Shown here: positions 1 to 6,982 of the stretch, in pieces | Layout: every line of letters starts with the position of its first letter | How positions within the stretch are numbered: the first letter of the stretch is position 1 | Made by a program: the position numbers and the translations under genes | Notes under the pieces: generated by a model | Told to the model about the DNA's origin: nothing | What the model saw: only the letters and a program-made list of their open reading frames with translations | Databases searched by the model: none | Source: Crocinitomicaceae bacterium | GTDB taxonomy: Bacteria; Bacteroidota; Bacteroidia; Flavobacteriales_D; Sanyastnellaceae | DNA: 42,035 nt | Direction of reading: 5' to 3' | NCBI GenBank assembly: GCA_002690915.1 | Contig: NZGF01000001.1 | Location: 1-42,035, forward strand

Positions 1-874
1 CACATGAATCGTCAGAATCGGTCGCGTTCGCATCGTAGTTGCATGCCCCTTGATCCTGGCAGCCTGCTACTTCGAATTCATCACAAATGTCATCACCGTC
101 TGTATCATTCAAGCAGTTGCCATCGCAATCGTAACCCGAATCTGCGTATTCACATGAACCATCGTCGTCCGTTGCATCGGAATCGTAGTTGCATGCAGTA
201 GACTCCGTACAACCGTCAGCTCCATCGCCATTTCCGCCATCTGGATAAAACGTTCCTGTGCCATCAAATGCAATAGACTTTCGGATATCCGAAGTGCCAA
301 GACCCTCCTCGAAAATTTGGAAGTTCATTAAACCCGAAAATGTACCCGAAGTTGTGAATTGCATCACCAACACCTGAAGGTTCTCATCAGGCAATCCATT
401 TGGTGTATTGTTCAGGACAAACCATGCGCCGCCTGTTTGGGTGTCAACCACCCAATCCTCACCAGACAGATCGGAGCTGGCTTGGTATGCACTTTGAAAG
501 GGCTGACTTGAGTCTTCAACGACTTGAATTGGGACTTCTGAACCAGTAGTGGCCGATTCAATACCGATGGTAATCCAGCTATCCGCCTCGGCGGTAGGAA
601 CAAAGACGAAAATGGCAGTGTTGATATTATCGGCCGTAACACCACCAAAATTGTCATTGTAGAAGCCGTCGGAAGTAGAAAACGACATCGGTTCGCCTTC
701 ATTTCCGTAAACGGAACTTAAAAAATCGGTGGGATTGGCCATGTCGACGTACATCCGATAGGTCGTTTGACCTTCGATTAAGTCAGTCGCATGCTCAGAA
801 ATTGTCAGTGAATACTGACCAAAAGTGAGTCCGGAGAACAAAATTCCGGCGCAAAGCAGTAGGATACGGCTCAT
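1..874 (-). CDS. Secreted Cys/Asp-rich repeat protein, partial (runs off left edge)
   Basis: The reading frame is open from an ATG at 874 to the left edge, 291 codons, so the C-terminus is missing. Residues 1-20 form a clear Sec signal peptide (hydrophobic LLLCAGILFSGL, ending FGQ). Residues 21 to about 210 are a domain I do not recognise. From about residue 216 there are Cys/Asp/Asn-rich repeats (CTESTACNYD, then CQDQGACNYD) separated by a DTDGDDICDE segment that resembles calcium-binding thrombospondin type 3 repeats. In marine Bacteroidota such repeats are common in large T9SS-exported surface proteins, so a C-terminal sorting domain beyond the edge is likely (inference). A terminator of the upstream RRM gene separates the two genes, and a -7-like box lies 24 bases before the start. 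No enzymatic role can be assigned. Confidence 0.85.
   Translation of the reverse strand, partial: MSRILLLCAGILFSGLTFGQYSLTISEHATDLIEGQTTYRMYVDMANPTDFLSSVYGNEGEPMSFSTSDGFYNDNFGGVTADNINTAIFVFVPTAEADSWITIGIESATTGSEVPIQVVEDSSQPFQSAYQASSDLSGEDWVVDTQTGGAWFVLNNTPNGLPDENLQVLVMQFTTSGTFSGLMNFQIFEEGLGTSDIRKSIAFDGTGTFYPDGGNGDGADGCTESTACNYDSDATDDDGSCEYADSGYDCDGNCLNDTDGDDICDEFEVAGCQDQGACNYDANATDSDDSC
2..200 (-). repeat. DNA repeats coding for ACNYD-type Cys-rich units
   Basis: The 14-mer tcgtagttgcatgc occurs at 33-46 and 183-196, a 150-base period, inside the left-edge gene. The same 14-mer occurs again at 7704-7717 in the subtilase gene. Each copy encodes the ACNY core of a Cys/Asp-rich repeat. The array probably continues past the left edge. 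Confidence 0.7.
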
Positions 875-897
875 TTTCGTGATGGTTTATGGCATCG

Positions 898-905
898 TAA
901 ATATA
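898..905 (-). promoter_or_regulatory. Candidate -7 box for the left-edge gene
   Basis: On the minus strand this reads TATATTTA, one mismatch from the Bacteroidota -7 consensus TAnnTTTG, 24 bases before the ATG at 874. It lies downstream of the RRM terminator, in an AT-rich stretch. I see no well-spaced -33 TTG, so the call is tentative. Confidence 0.35.
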
Positions 906-1014
906 GCGAAATTTCCTACACTTATCGATATTCAATATAATTATCTCGATTAAATCTATTTTTTGTCCGCCGAAAGGAACAATATCAATGACCCTCAACC
1001 CCAAAAAATTGCGC

Positions 1015-1038
1015 GAAAAAAGGGAGCGCAAACTCCCT
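1015..1038 (-). terminator. Intrinsic terminator of the RRM gene
   Basis: On the minus strand AGGGAG - TTTGCG loop - CTCCCT forms a 6-bp stem (1021-1038) followed by a run of Ts (1015-1020). It lies 23 bases after the RRM stop codon and before the left-edge gene. Confidence 0.8.
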
Positions 1039-1060
1039 GTGCTATTCTCCTAACGAAGAA

Positions 1061-1582
1061 TCAATAATCGTCCAAATCGTCCAACCAGTCCGTGTTTTTT
1101 GGTTTGGTCTTCTTAAGTTTTGAAGGCTTCGGACCGTCGGCATAGATGTCACGATTGCCTTTGGCCTTGCTACTCTTTTTGACCGTGGGTTTCTGTCTGG
1201 AATCACGCTGAGGCGTTTCAGAGGGCCCGGGTTGGCGACTGAACTCTGAACTATCAGTTCTTTGGGGTGAGCGCGGACGATCTCCCGTTGAGTCAGGACG
1301 TTTGCTCGACCGTTGATCGGCACCTGCGACTCGAGTACGCGAACGCTCTTCTGCTTCTTTGACGACAATCCGGAAGCCCATGAGTTCCGCTCCATTCATG
1401 GCTTCGATGGCCGCTTTCCCAGAGGACTCGTCGCGCATTTGGACAAAACCAAAACATTTCGATTGACCGGTATCCCGATCAGTTATCACGCGCGAGTATG
1501 CGACTTCACCGAAAGCAGAGAACGCCTCTACCAAGTGCTCATCCTGAACATCACGGTTCAATTTGGCAACGAAAAGTTTCAT
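1061..1582 (-). CDS. Single-RRM RNA-binding protein with basic disordered tail
   Basis: A 173-residue protein with one RNA recognition motif at about residues 1-78 and a long charged tail. RNP2 is LFVAKL (3-8). RNP1 is KCFGFVQM (42-49), with Cys where Gly is usual. Residues 80-160 are rich in Arg, Lys, Ser and Pro and look disordered; the last residues are acidic (LDDLDDY). Short RRM proteins of this type are widespread in Bacteroidota and cyanobacteria and bind single-stranded RNA; roles in cold response and post-transcriptional control are proposed. The tail is longer than in many homologues and may widen RNA contacts or drive self-association (inference). It has its own terminator downstream and a candidate -7 box at 1652-1659. 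Confidence 0.92.
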   Translation of the reverse strand: MKLFVAKLNRDVQDEHLVEAFSAFGEVAYSRVITDRDTGQSKCFGFVQMRDESSGKAAIEAMNGAELMGFRIVVKEAEERSRTRVAGADQRSSKRPDSTGDRPRSPQRTDSSEFSRQPGPSETPQRDSRQKPTVKKSSKAKGNRDIYADGPKPSKLKKTKPKNTDWLDDLDDY

Positions 1583-1651
1583 CTGGGAAAAGGAAGGGGT
1601 ATAAAATTGAGCGTTTAACCAAAGAGGCCTTTACTCTTCTTTCTTCTAATA

Positions 1652-1659
1652 CAAAGATA
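1652..1659 (-). promoter_or_regulatory. Candidate -7 box (TATCTTTG) for the RRM gene
   Basis: The minus strand reads TATCTTTG, an exact match to TAnnTTTG. It lies just after the stop of the AIM24-like gene and about 70 bases before the RRM start, which would give a leader of roughly 60-65 bases. No convincing -33 element is visible. Confidence 0.4.
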
Positions 1660-1661
1660 GT

Positions 1662-2465
1662 TCAAATTCGAAAGTCACCGTCCATCATGCGACCGAGATG
1701 CCTAAGAGGAGATTTCTCGCCCTTGGATTTCCCGCCTATCTCCGGGGCATTTGCAAGAATTCGATTAGCGAGACGGCTGAACGGAAGAGATTGCAACCAT
1801 ACCGTACCGGTGCCGCGCAACGTCGCCAAGAATAAACCTTCTCCTCCAAAAAACATGGATTTCAAGCCACCGGCCGCTTCTATGGAATAATCGATTTGTC
1901 CAGCGTACGCTACGATGCATCCGGTATCGATGCGCAAACTTTCATTGTTCAATTCTTTCTGCACAATGGTTCCCCCAGCGTGTAGGAAAGCCATTCCATG
2001 CCCTCTTAGGCGCTGCAAAATGAATCCTTCGCCGCCGAAGAAGCCCGCGCCGAGGCGTTTGTTCAACGCGATGGAAATCTCTGTTCCTCTCGCGGCGCAG
2101 AGAAAGGCATCCTTTTGGCAGATCACTTCTCCGCCCAATTCGCCCAATTGAATCGGCATGATTTTACCTGGGTACGGTGAGGCAAATGCGACCCGTCGCT
2201 TGTCCAAACCGTCGTTCGTAAAGTGCGTCATGAACAAGGATTCACCCGTGAGCATGCGCTTACCTGCACCCAACACGGAACCAAAGAAACCCGAGTTCAC
2301 AGCCGAACCGTCCCCCATTCTCGCCTCGAAGCGGATGCCTTCTTCCATCCAATTCATCGCTCCTGCCTCGGCAACAACCGTCTCCCCTGGATCCAATTCC
2401 ACCTCTACGGCCTGCATGTCATCTCCATAAATCTGAAAGTCAATTTCGTCGCTCACGTTGCTCAT
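1662..2465 (-). CDS. TIGR00266 / AIM24 family protein
   Basis: A 267-residue protein from the ATG at 2465 ([10 protein letters not shown]). An upstream in-frame start at 2525 is less likely because it would overlap the divergent peptidase gene. The sequence has the family's beta-rich pattern: an acidic N-terminal strand region with [16 protein letters not shown], then repeated Gly-rich strands ([28 protein letters not shown]) and the [13 protein letters not shown] segment near the C-terminus. The family forms beta-barrel-like homotrimers. Its bacterial function is not established, and the name comes from a mitochondrial protein. No signal peptide is seen, so it is probably cytoplasmic. The start lies only 36 bases from the divergent prolyl oligopeptidase start. 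Confidence 0.9.
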   Translation of the reverse strand: MSNVSDEIDFQIYGDDMQAVEVELDPGETVVAEAGAMNWMEEGIRFEARMGDGSAVNSGFFGSVLGAGKRMLTGESLFMTHFTNDGLDKRRVAFASPYPGKIMPIQLGELGGEVICQKDAFLCAARGTEISIALNKRLGAGFFGGEGFILQRLRGHGMAFLHAGGTIVQKELNNESLRIDTGCIVAYAGQIDYSIEAAGGLKSMFFGGEGLFLATLRGTGTVWLQSLPFSRLANRILANAPEIGGKSKGEKSPLRHLGRMMDGDFRI

Positions 2466-2501
2466 GTTTCCGGTATTTTTGGGGAAAATAATTGCTGTTT
2501 T

Positions 2502-4664
2502 ATGATTCACCAACCCACAGCTCATACATTCCGAAGCTTTGCATCAAATTTTTTGGTGCTGTTTACCCTCCTCCTCCTCACCAACTGCAAAACCAATTCC
2601 TCTAAGATGCAACGCGCTTTGGATTACCCACAGACCCGCACCGAAAATGTAAAGGACACCCTCTGGGATATCGAAGTAGCGGACCCTTATAGATGGCTGG
2701 AAGACGACCGTTCAGAGGAAACCGTAGCGTGGGTTGACGGGCAGATTGCATTCACTGAGGAATACCTCAATAATTTGGAGTGGCGCCAGCCACTCCGCGA
2801 CCGCTTTGAAGCTCTCTTCAACTATGAAAAGATTGGAATGCCTCGGAAAATCGGCGACCGCTACTTTCTTTCGAAAAACGACGGCCTTCAGAACCAGAGC
2901 GTTTGGTACGTGCGCGACGAACTCAACGGCGAAGACAAACTTTTTTTGGACCCGAACGCCCTGAGCGAAGACGGCACTGTCACCGCTTCACTCGGAAGCG
3001 CCAACGAAGACAACCTTTACATCGCAGTCATTCAAAATGAAGCAGGCTCCGACTGGCAAGAGATTCACGTTTACGACCTCGCCACGGGTATGCCCCAGGG
3101 TGACGTATTACGCTGGGTGAAATTCTCAGGTACAAGCTGGGTGGGCAATGGATTTTACTATAGCCGATACCCCGCACCCAACGGCAGTGAGTTGAGTGCC
3201 GAAAACACCTTCCACAGCGTCTATTACCACGAAGTTGGAACGGATCAATCACAAGACCGGTTAATCTACCGCAACGAAAACGAACCGAATCGTTATCACT
3301 TCGCGTACGCGACCGAGGACAAACAGTACCTCATCCTGAATTCTTCTACCGGCACAGACGGCAACAGCCTGGACTTTTTGGATTTGACCAAGCCCGATGC
3401 CACGTGGCAATCGTTGATACCAGGATTCAACACCCGCAGTTCAGTCGTCGACCACCACAACGGTCGATTCTTAGTGCTGACGGACATCGATGCCCCCACT
3501 TATCGGTTGGCTGGAATTTCTGCATCGAACATTTCAAATTGGGTTGATGTAATTCCCGCCTCCGAGCACCTGCTCGAAGGAGTGCGCAGTTCCGGCGGCC
3601 AACTCTTCGCGACCTACCTCAAAAACGCCTGCAATGCTATTGTACGTTTAGACATGGACGGCTCTAACCCGCGCGAGATTACACTGCCTAATGAGGCCGG
3701 CACGGCCGGCGGATTTGGAGGCAAAGCCGATGCGACGGAGACCTTTTATGCGTTCACCTCATTCACCTACCCCACGTCGATTTACCGCTACGATATGGCG
3801 ACAGGTGAAAGTACAGTCTTCGCGGCACCTGAAGTCGATTTCAACCCAGGTGACTTCGAGTCCAAACAAGTGTGGTATGAATCTAAGGATGGCACCCCAG
3901 TACCCATGTTCATCGTCCACAAAAAAGGACTTGAAATGAACGGCAACCTCCCCACATACCTCTATGCGTATGGCGGTTTCAATATCAGCCTCACCCCGAG
4001 CTTCAGTTCGTCCTTGCTTTTGCTTTTAGAAAACGGGGGGGTGTATGCGATGCCTAACCTTCGCGGAGGGGGAGAATTCGGAGAGGAATGGCATGAAGCA
4101 GGCATGCTGCTCAAGAAACAAAACGTATTCGACGACTTCATCGCAGCTGGCGAATACCTCATCGACGAAGGCTACACCCAATCGAGTCGCCTGGCCATCG
4201 CGGGTGGATCGAATGGTGGTTTGCTCGTCGGTGCGACCATGACCCAGCGCCCAGACCTTGCAGGTGTTGCCTTCCCGGCAGTTGGCGTCATGGACATGCT
4301 GCGCTACCATCGGTTCACCATAGGATGGGGATGGATACCTGAATACGGATGTGCAGATAGCTCCAAAGCCGATTTTGATAACCTCGCAGGTTACAGCCCT
4401 TATCACAACCTTGCACCCGAAACCACTTACCCGGCAACCATGGTCACAACGGCGGACCACGACGACCGTGTTGTACCCGCACACAGCTTCAAATTCGCCG
4501 CGCGGCTTCAAGCCTGTCAGGCCGGCGATCGCCCGGCGCTCATCCGCATCGATAAGAATGCGGGCCACGGAGCCGGCAAACCCACCTCGAAAATTCTGGA
4601 CGAACAGGCGGACAAGTGGGCATTCATGTTTCATGAAATGAACGTCCCCCTCCCAAAGCCGTGA
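2502..4664 (+). CDS. Prolyl oligopeptidase (S9A) lipoprotein
   Basis: A 720-residue serine peptidase that cleaves short peptides after proline. The start at 2502 is chosen because it gives an N-terminus with a hydrophobic stretch and Bacteroidota-style lipobox (LLLLTNC). The longer frame from 2223 has no homologous character. The N-terminal part carries the family hallmark DPYRWLED; the middle is a seven-bladed propeller; the C-terminal alpha/beta-hydrolase has nucleophile Ser570 in GGSNGG, Asp654/655 in [11 protein letters not shown] and His689 in GHGAGKP, all intact. The length is typical. The stop overlaps the next gene's GTG by four bases, heading a four-gene operon. The probable site is the periplasm, lipid-anchored. 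Confidence 0.95.
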   Translation: MIHQPTAHTFRSFASNFLVLFTLLLLTNCKTNSSKMQRALDYPQTRTENVKDTLWDIEVADPYRWLEDDRSEETVAWVDGQIAFTEEYLNNLEWRQPLRDRFEALFNYEKIGMPRKIGDRYFLSKNDGLQNQSVWYVRDELNGEDKLFLDPNALSEDGTVTASLGSANEDNLYIAVIQNEAGSDWQEIHVYDLATGMPQGDVLRWVKFSGTSWVGNGFYYSRYPAPNGSELSAENTFHSVYYHEVGTDQSQDRLIYRNENEPNRYHFAYATEDKQYLILNSSTGTDGNSLDFLDLTKPDATWQSLIPGFNTRSSVVDHHNGRFLVLTDIDAPTYRLAGISASNISNWVDVIPASEHLLEGVRSSGGQLFATYLKNACNAIVRLDMDGSNPREITLPNEAGTAGGFGGKADATETFYAFTSFTYPTSIYRYDMATGESTVFAAPEVDFNPGDFESKQVWYESKDGTPVPMFIVHKKGLEMNGNLPTYLYAYGGFNISLTPSFSSSLLLLLENGGVYAMPNLRGGGEFGEEWHEAGMLLKKQNVFDDFIAAGEYLIDEGYTQSSRLAIAGGSNGGLLVGATMTQRPDLAGVAFPAVGVMDMLRYHRFTIGWGWIPEYGCADSSKADFDNLAGYSPYHNLAPETTYPATMVTTADHDDRVVPAHSFKFAARLQACQAGDRPALIRIDKNAGHGAGKPTSKILDEQADKWAFMFHEMNVPLPKP

Positions 4665-5341
4665 ATCCCAACAACACGGAAGTGCATCTTGGATTCGAGG
4701 ACGAGCACCTCGTTATCGCATGGAAACCACACGGAGTGCTGACTTCCGGCAATAGCGGACGCACTTTTGTACAGGCGGTGAACCGATGCTTGGACAAGAC
4801 TTCGGAGAGCGGTGTTTTGCCGTGCCACCGCCTCGACTTCGGAACAAGCGGATGGGTCGTATTCGGAAAGAATAAGTCCGCTGCTCGAGAAATGGGTTTG
4901 TTATTTGAACAAAGGAGCATCAACAAGCGGTATGTAGCGCTGGTGCACGGTCAAGTTCCTCCCTCATTGAATATGGTATGGCCATTGGACGGGAAGTTCG
5001 CCAAGACCCGTGTGGCGATGCTGGCACAAGGACGAATGGCCGGAACCGGACCAGTCAGCTTCGTCCATGCCGAACCTATCACCGGTCGAACCCATCAAAT
5101 CCGTCGGCATTTATTTGATTCGGGGCATGGCATTGTTGGCGATGACCGCTATGGAATCCCCGGCGAACGCTACCAAGGAAAAGGACTATTTCTCTGTGCT
5201 TATGGGATGAATTTTGACCACCCACTGACCTCCGACTTAAAAGTCAACCTCGTGGCCGAACCGTCCAAAAAATTTAGAAAGTTGCCCTTTGTGCACCAAT
5301 CTGATTTCATCCAACGCTTGAACCTATCTTCGCACAGATGA
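4661..5341 (+). CDS. RluA-family RNA pseudouridine synthase
   Basis: A 226-residue enzyme predicted to isomerise uridine to pseudouridine in rRNA or tRNA. The catalytic motif HRLDFGTSG is present with Asp59 as the nucleophile, followed by KRYVALVHG, GRTHQIRRH and GDDRYG, all in family order. No S4 domain precedes the catalytic domain, as in RluA/RluF-like short members. The start is GTG, within the GTGA that also holds the peptidase stop, so translation is probably coupled. The target site cannot be read from sequence. The gene ends in an ATGA overlap with the acyltransferase gene. Confidence 0.92.
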   Translation: MNPNNTEVHLGFEDEHLVIAWKPHGVLTSGNSGRTFVQAVNRCLDKTSESGVLPCHRLDFGTSGWVVFGKNKSAAREMGLLFEQRSINKRYVALVHGQVPPSLNMVWPLDGKFAKTRVAMLAQGRMAGTGPVSFVHAEPITGRTHQIRRHLFDSGHGIVGDDRYGIPGERYQGKGLFLCAYGMNFDHPLTSDLKVNLVAEPSKKFRKLPFVHQSDFIQRLNLSSHR

Positions 5342-6102
5342 TTGCGCGCTTTCTACGTTCCAGTTACCGCATTCCGGGATTTCTTCTCCTAAGTCTGGCC
5401 TATACGTTAAAGCTAGGAATGGTCCGCATTTTTCGCGGTGCCGATCGCAAGCACATCCACCGAATTCTTATTGAATTCATCCACCGCGTCTACGCCTTGA
5501 TGGGAATTCGGGTGTTCGTAACGGGTACATTGCCGGAAGAGCCGTCCATTCTCATGGGTAACCACCGCAGCTATATTGATGCAGTGATGATTCCGGCCAA
5601 GACACCAGTTGTTTTTGTGGGAAGGGTGGAAAGTAAATCGTGGCCCATCATCGGCTGGGGCGCGACACTACTGGGAACGATTTGGGTCAACCGCAAAAGC
5701 AAGGAAAGCCGCAAGGAAACCCGAGAATCCGTTAAACAACGCTTGCAAGATGGCTTTGGTATTGTTATTTTTCCAGAAGGCACCACCCATGCAGGACCCG
5801 ATTTGCTAGAGTACCGTCCTTCAATGTTCTACATCAGCGCCGAAGGAGGTTTCCCTGTGACACCGATTGCCATCGAATACAAAGACCCCAACATTGCATG
5901 GGTAGGACAGTCCATGTTTGTGCCGCACGCCTGGAAGCAATTTGGCGCGAGACATATCGATGTCAAGGTGTCTTATGGCCCAACCTTCTGCCTCCCCGAT
6001 GGTGGTGAGATGCTCGAAAAAACTCGTGCTTGGACGGAAAAGGAAGCCCTGAGATTGCGCAATGAATGGGATGAACAAATAGCTGACGAGCGAAAAGGAT
6101 GA
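5338..6102 (+). CDS. plsC: 1-acylglycerol-3-phosphate O-acyltransferase (PlsC-like)
   Basis: A 254-residue membrane-associated acyltransferase of the PlsC/LPLAT superfamily, which acylates lysophosphatidic acid in phospholipid synthesis. The HX4D motif is present (NHRSYID, His76-Asp81), as is FPEGTT (145-150), which binds the glycerol phosphate. A hydrophobic segment at about residues 12-27 may anchor it. The start codon overlaps the pseudouridine synthase stop (ATGA), and its own stop overlaps the next start in the same way. Exact acceptor specificity, including ornithine- or glycine-lipid acylation as in other Bacteroidota LPLATs, cannot be told. Confidence 0.88.
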   Translation: MIARFLRSSYRIPGFLLLSLAYTLKLGMVRIFRGADRKHIHRILIEFIHRVYALMGIRVFVTGTLPEEPSILMGNHRSYIDAVMIPAKTPVVFVGRVESKSWPIIGWGATLLGTIWVNRKSKESRKETRESVKQRLQDGFGIVIFPEGTTHAGPDLLEYRPSMFYISAEGGFPVTPIAIEYKDPNIAWVGQSMFVPHAWKQFGARHIDVKVSYGPTFCLPDGGEMLEKTRAWTEKEALRLRNEWDEQIADERKG

Positions 6103-6965
6103 GCACCCTAAAATCCATTTACCGTTTTGTTTCGAAACGGTGGCAGACCCTTCACCTCGATTACCGCGTAGATTTCAAGCCGCGTTCGCGCCCTGAGTCA
6201 GGCGAAGGCCTCATGGAGATCAATACCATCCTCGATGAACACAGACAGAGCATCGCAGGAGAAGTGAAGCGCATTCTAAATTATACCGAACAACTGCATG
6301 CTATTCGCAAGCGATCAGATGAATCCAACCCCCTACTTCCCGCTTGGAACAACAGCTTCCTGCCAGGGCTAGACATGGCAGCGCTGTACATGTACATCGC
6401 AGAGAAAAGGCCAAGAAAATACATGGAAGTCGGCTCGGGCAATTCCACGCTGGTCGCAGCAGCGGCGAAAAGCCAGTATAGCACCGACACCGAAATCATC
6501 AGCATCGACCCCTACCCCCGTGCAGACATCGACCAAGTAGCACAGCGCATTGTCCGCAGGCCGTTTGAGCAAGTTGGAATCGAATGGGCAGAAGAGTTAA
6601 ATGCTGGTGACATTTTGTTCATCGACAACAGCCACCGCGCCCTGCCCAATTCCGACGCGACCGTTTTTTTTCTGGAATGGCTTCCACGACTCAAACCAGG
6701 TGTCACAGTGCAGGTACATGACGTCTACTTACCCTGGGATTACCCTCAAGACATGTGTGATCGTGGTTATTCAGAGCAATACATGCTCGCAGCCATGGTC
6801 ATGAGCAATCCCGTGCGCTACCGCCCCATCCTCCCGGCATTTTGGGTGGCTCAGCAACCGGAAATGCAAGCGATATTGACTCCGCTTTGGAAAAACAAAA
6901 ACCTCCACGGCGTCGAGCGCCATGGAGGTTCTTTTTGGTTCGAAATCGGACCTACTGACGCGTAA
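6099..6965 (+). CDS. Class I SAM-dependent methyltransferase-like protein
   Basis: A 288-residue protein whose central part has a Rossmann-type methyltransferase pattern: motif I EVGSGNST (110-117), an acidic residue after strand 2 in ISIDPYP (134-140) and ILFIDNSH (172-179). It resembles the Methyltransf_24 group found near surface glycan or lipid genes. N-terminal residues 1-95 are not recognised. The substrate is unknown. It is the last gene of an operon in which every junction is a four-base overlap. A strong bidirectional hairpin lies within its last 25 codons, probably acting as the terminator of the convergent protease gene. Confidence 0.8.
   Translation: MSTLKSIYRFVSKRWQTLHLDYRVDFKPRSRPESGEGLMEINTILDEHRQSIAGEVKRILNYTEQLHAIRKRSDESNPLLPAWNNSFLPGLDMAALYMYIAEKRPRKYMEVGSGNSTLVAAAAKSQYSTDTEIISIDPYPRADIDQVAQRIVRRPFEQVGIEWAEELNAGDILFIDNSHRALPNSDATVFFLEWLPRLKPGVTVQVHDVYLPWDYPQDMCDRGYSEQYMLAAMVMSNPVRYRPILPAFWVAQQPEMQAILTPLWKNKNLHGVERHGGSFWFEIGPTDA
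6900..6936. terminator. Bidirectional terminator-like hairpin inside a coding 3' end
   Basis: AACCTCCA (6900-6907) pairs with TGGAGGTT (6923-6930); GGCG (6909-6912) pairs with CGCC (6918-6921) around a five-base loop, with one C/A mismatch between the two stems. On the plus strand it is followed by CTTTTT; on the minus strand by a T-rich tract broken by one G. It lies about 46 bases after the stop of the minus-strand protease gene, so it fits as that gene's terminator, yet it is inside the plus-strand methyltransferase gene. Confidence 0.75.
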
Positions 6966-6982
6966 ATCCGTCCGGAGTCTCA

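Noticed and set aside
33-196. Repeated 14-mer at a 150-base period, possible CRISPR-like array
   Set aside because: The repeats lie in frame within a secreted protein and encode ACNY-type protein repeats; there are no uniform spacers or cas genes.
4026-4634. 202-codon minus-strand frame opposite the prolyl oligopeptidase
   Set aside because: It overlaps the catalytic domain of a clear S9 peptidase in antisense and has no family features.
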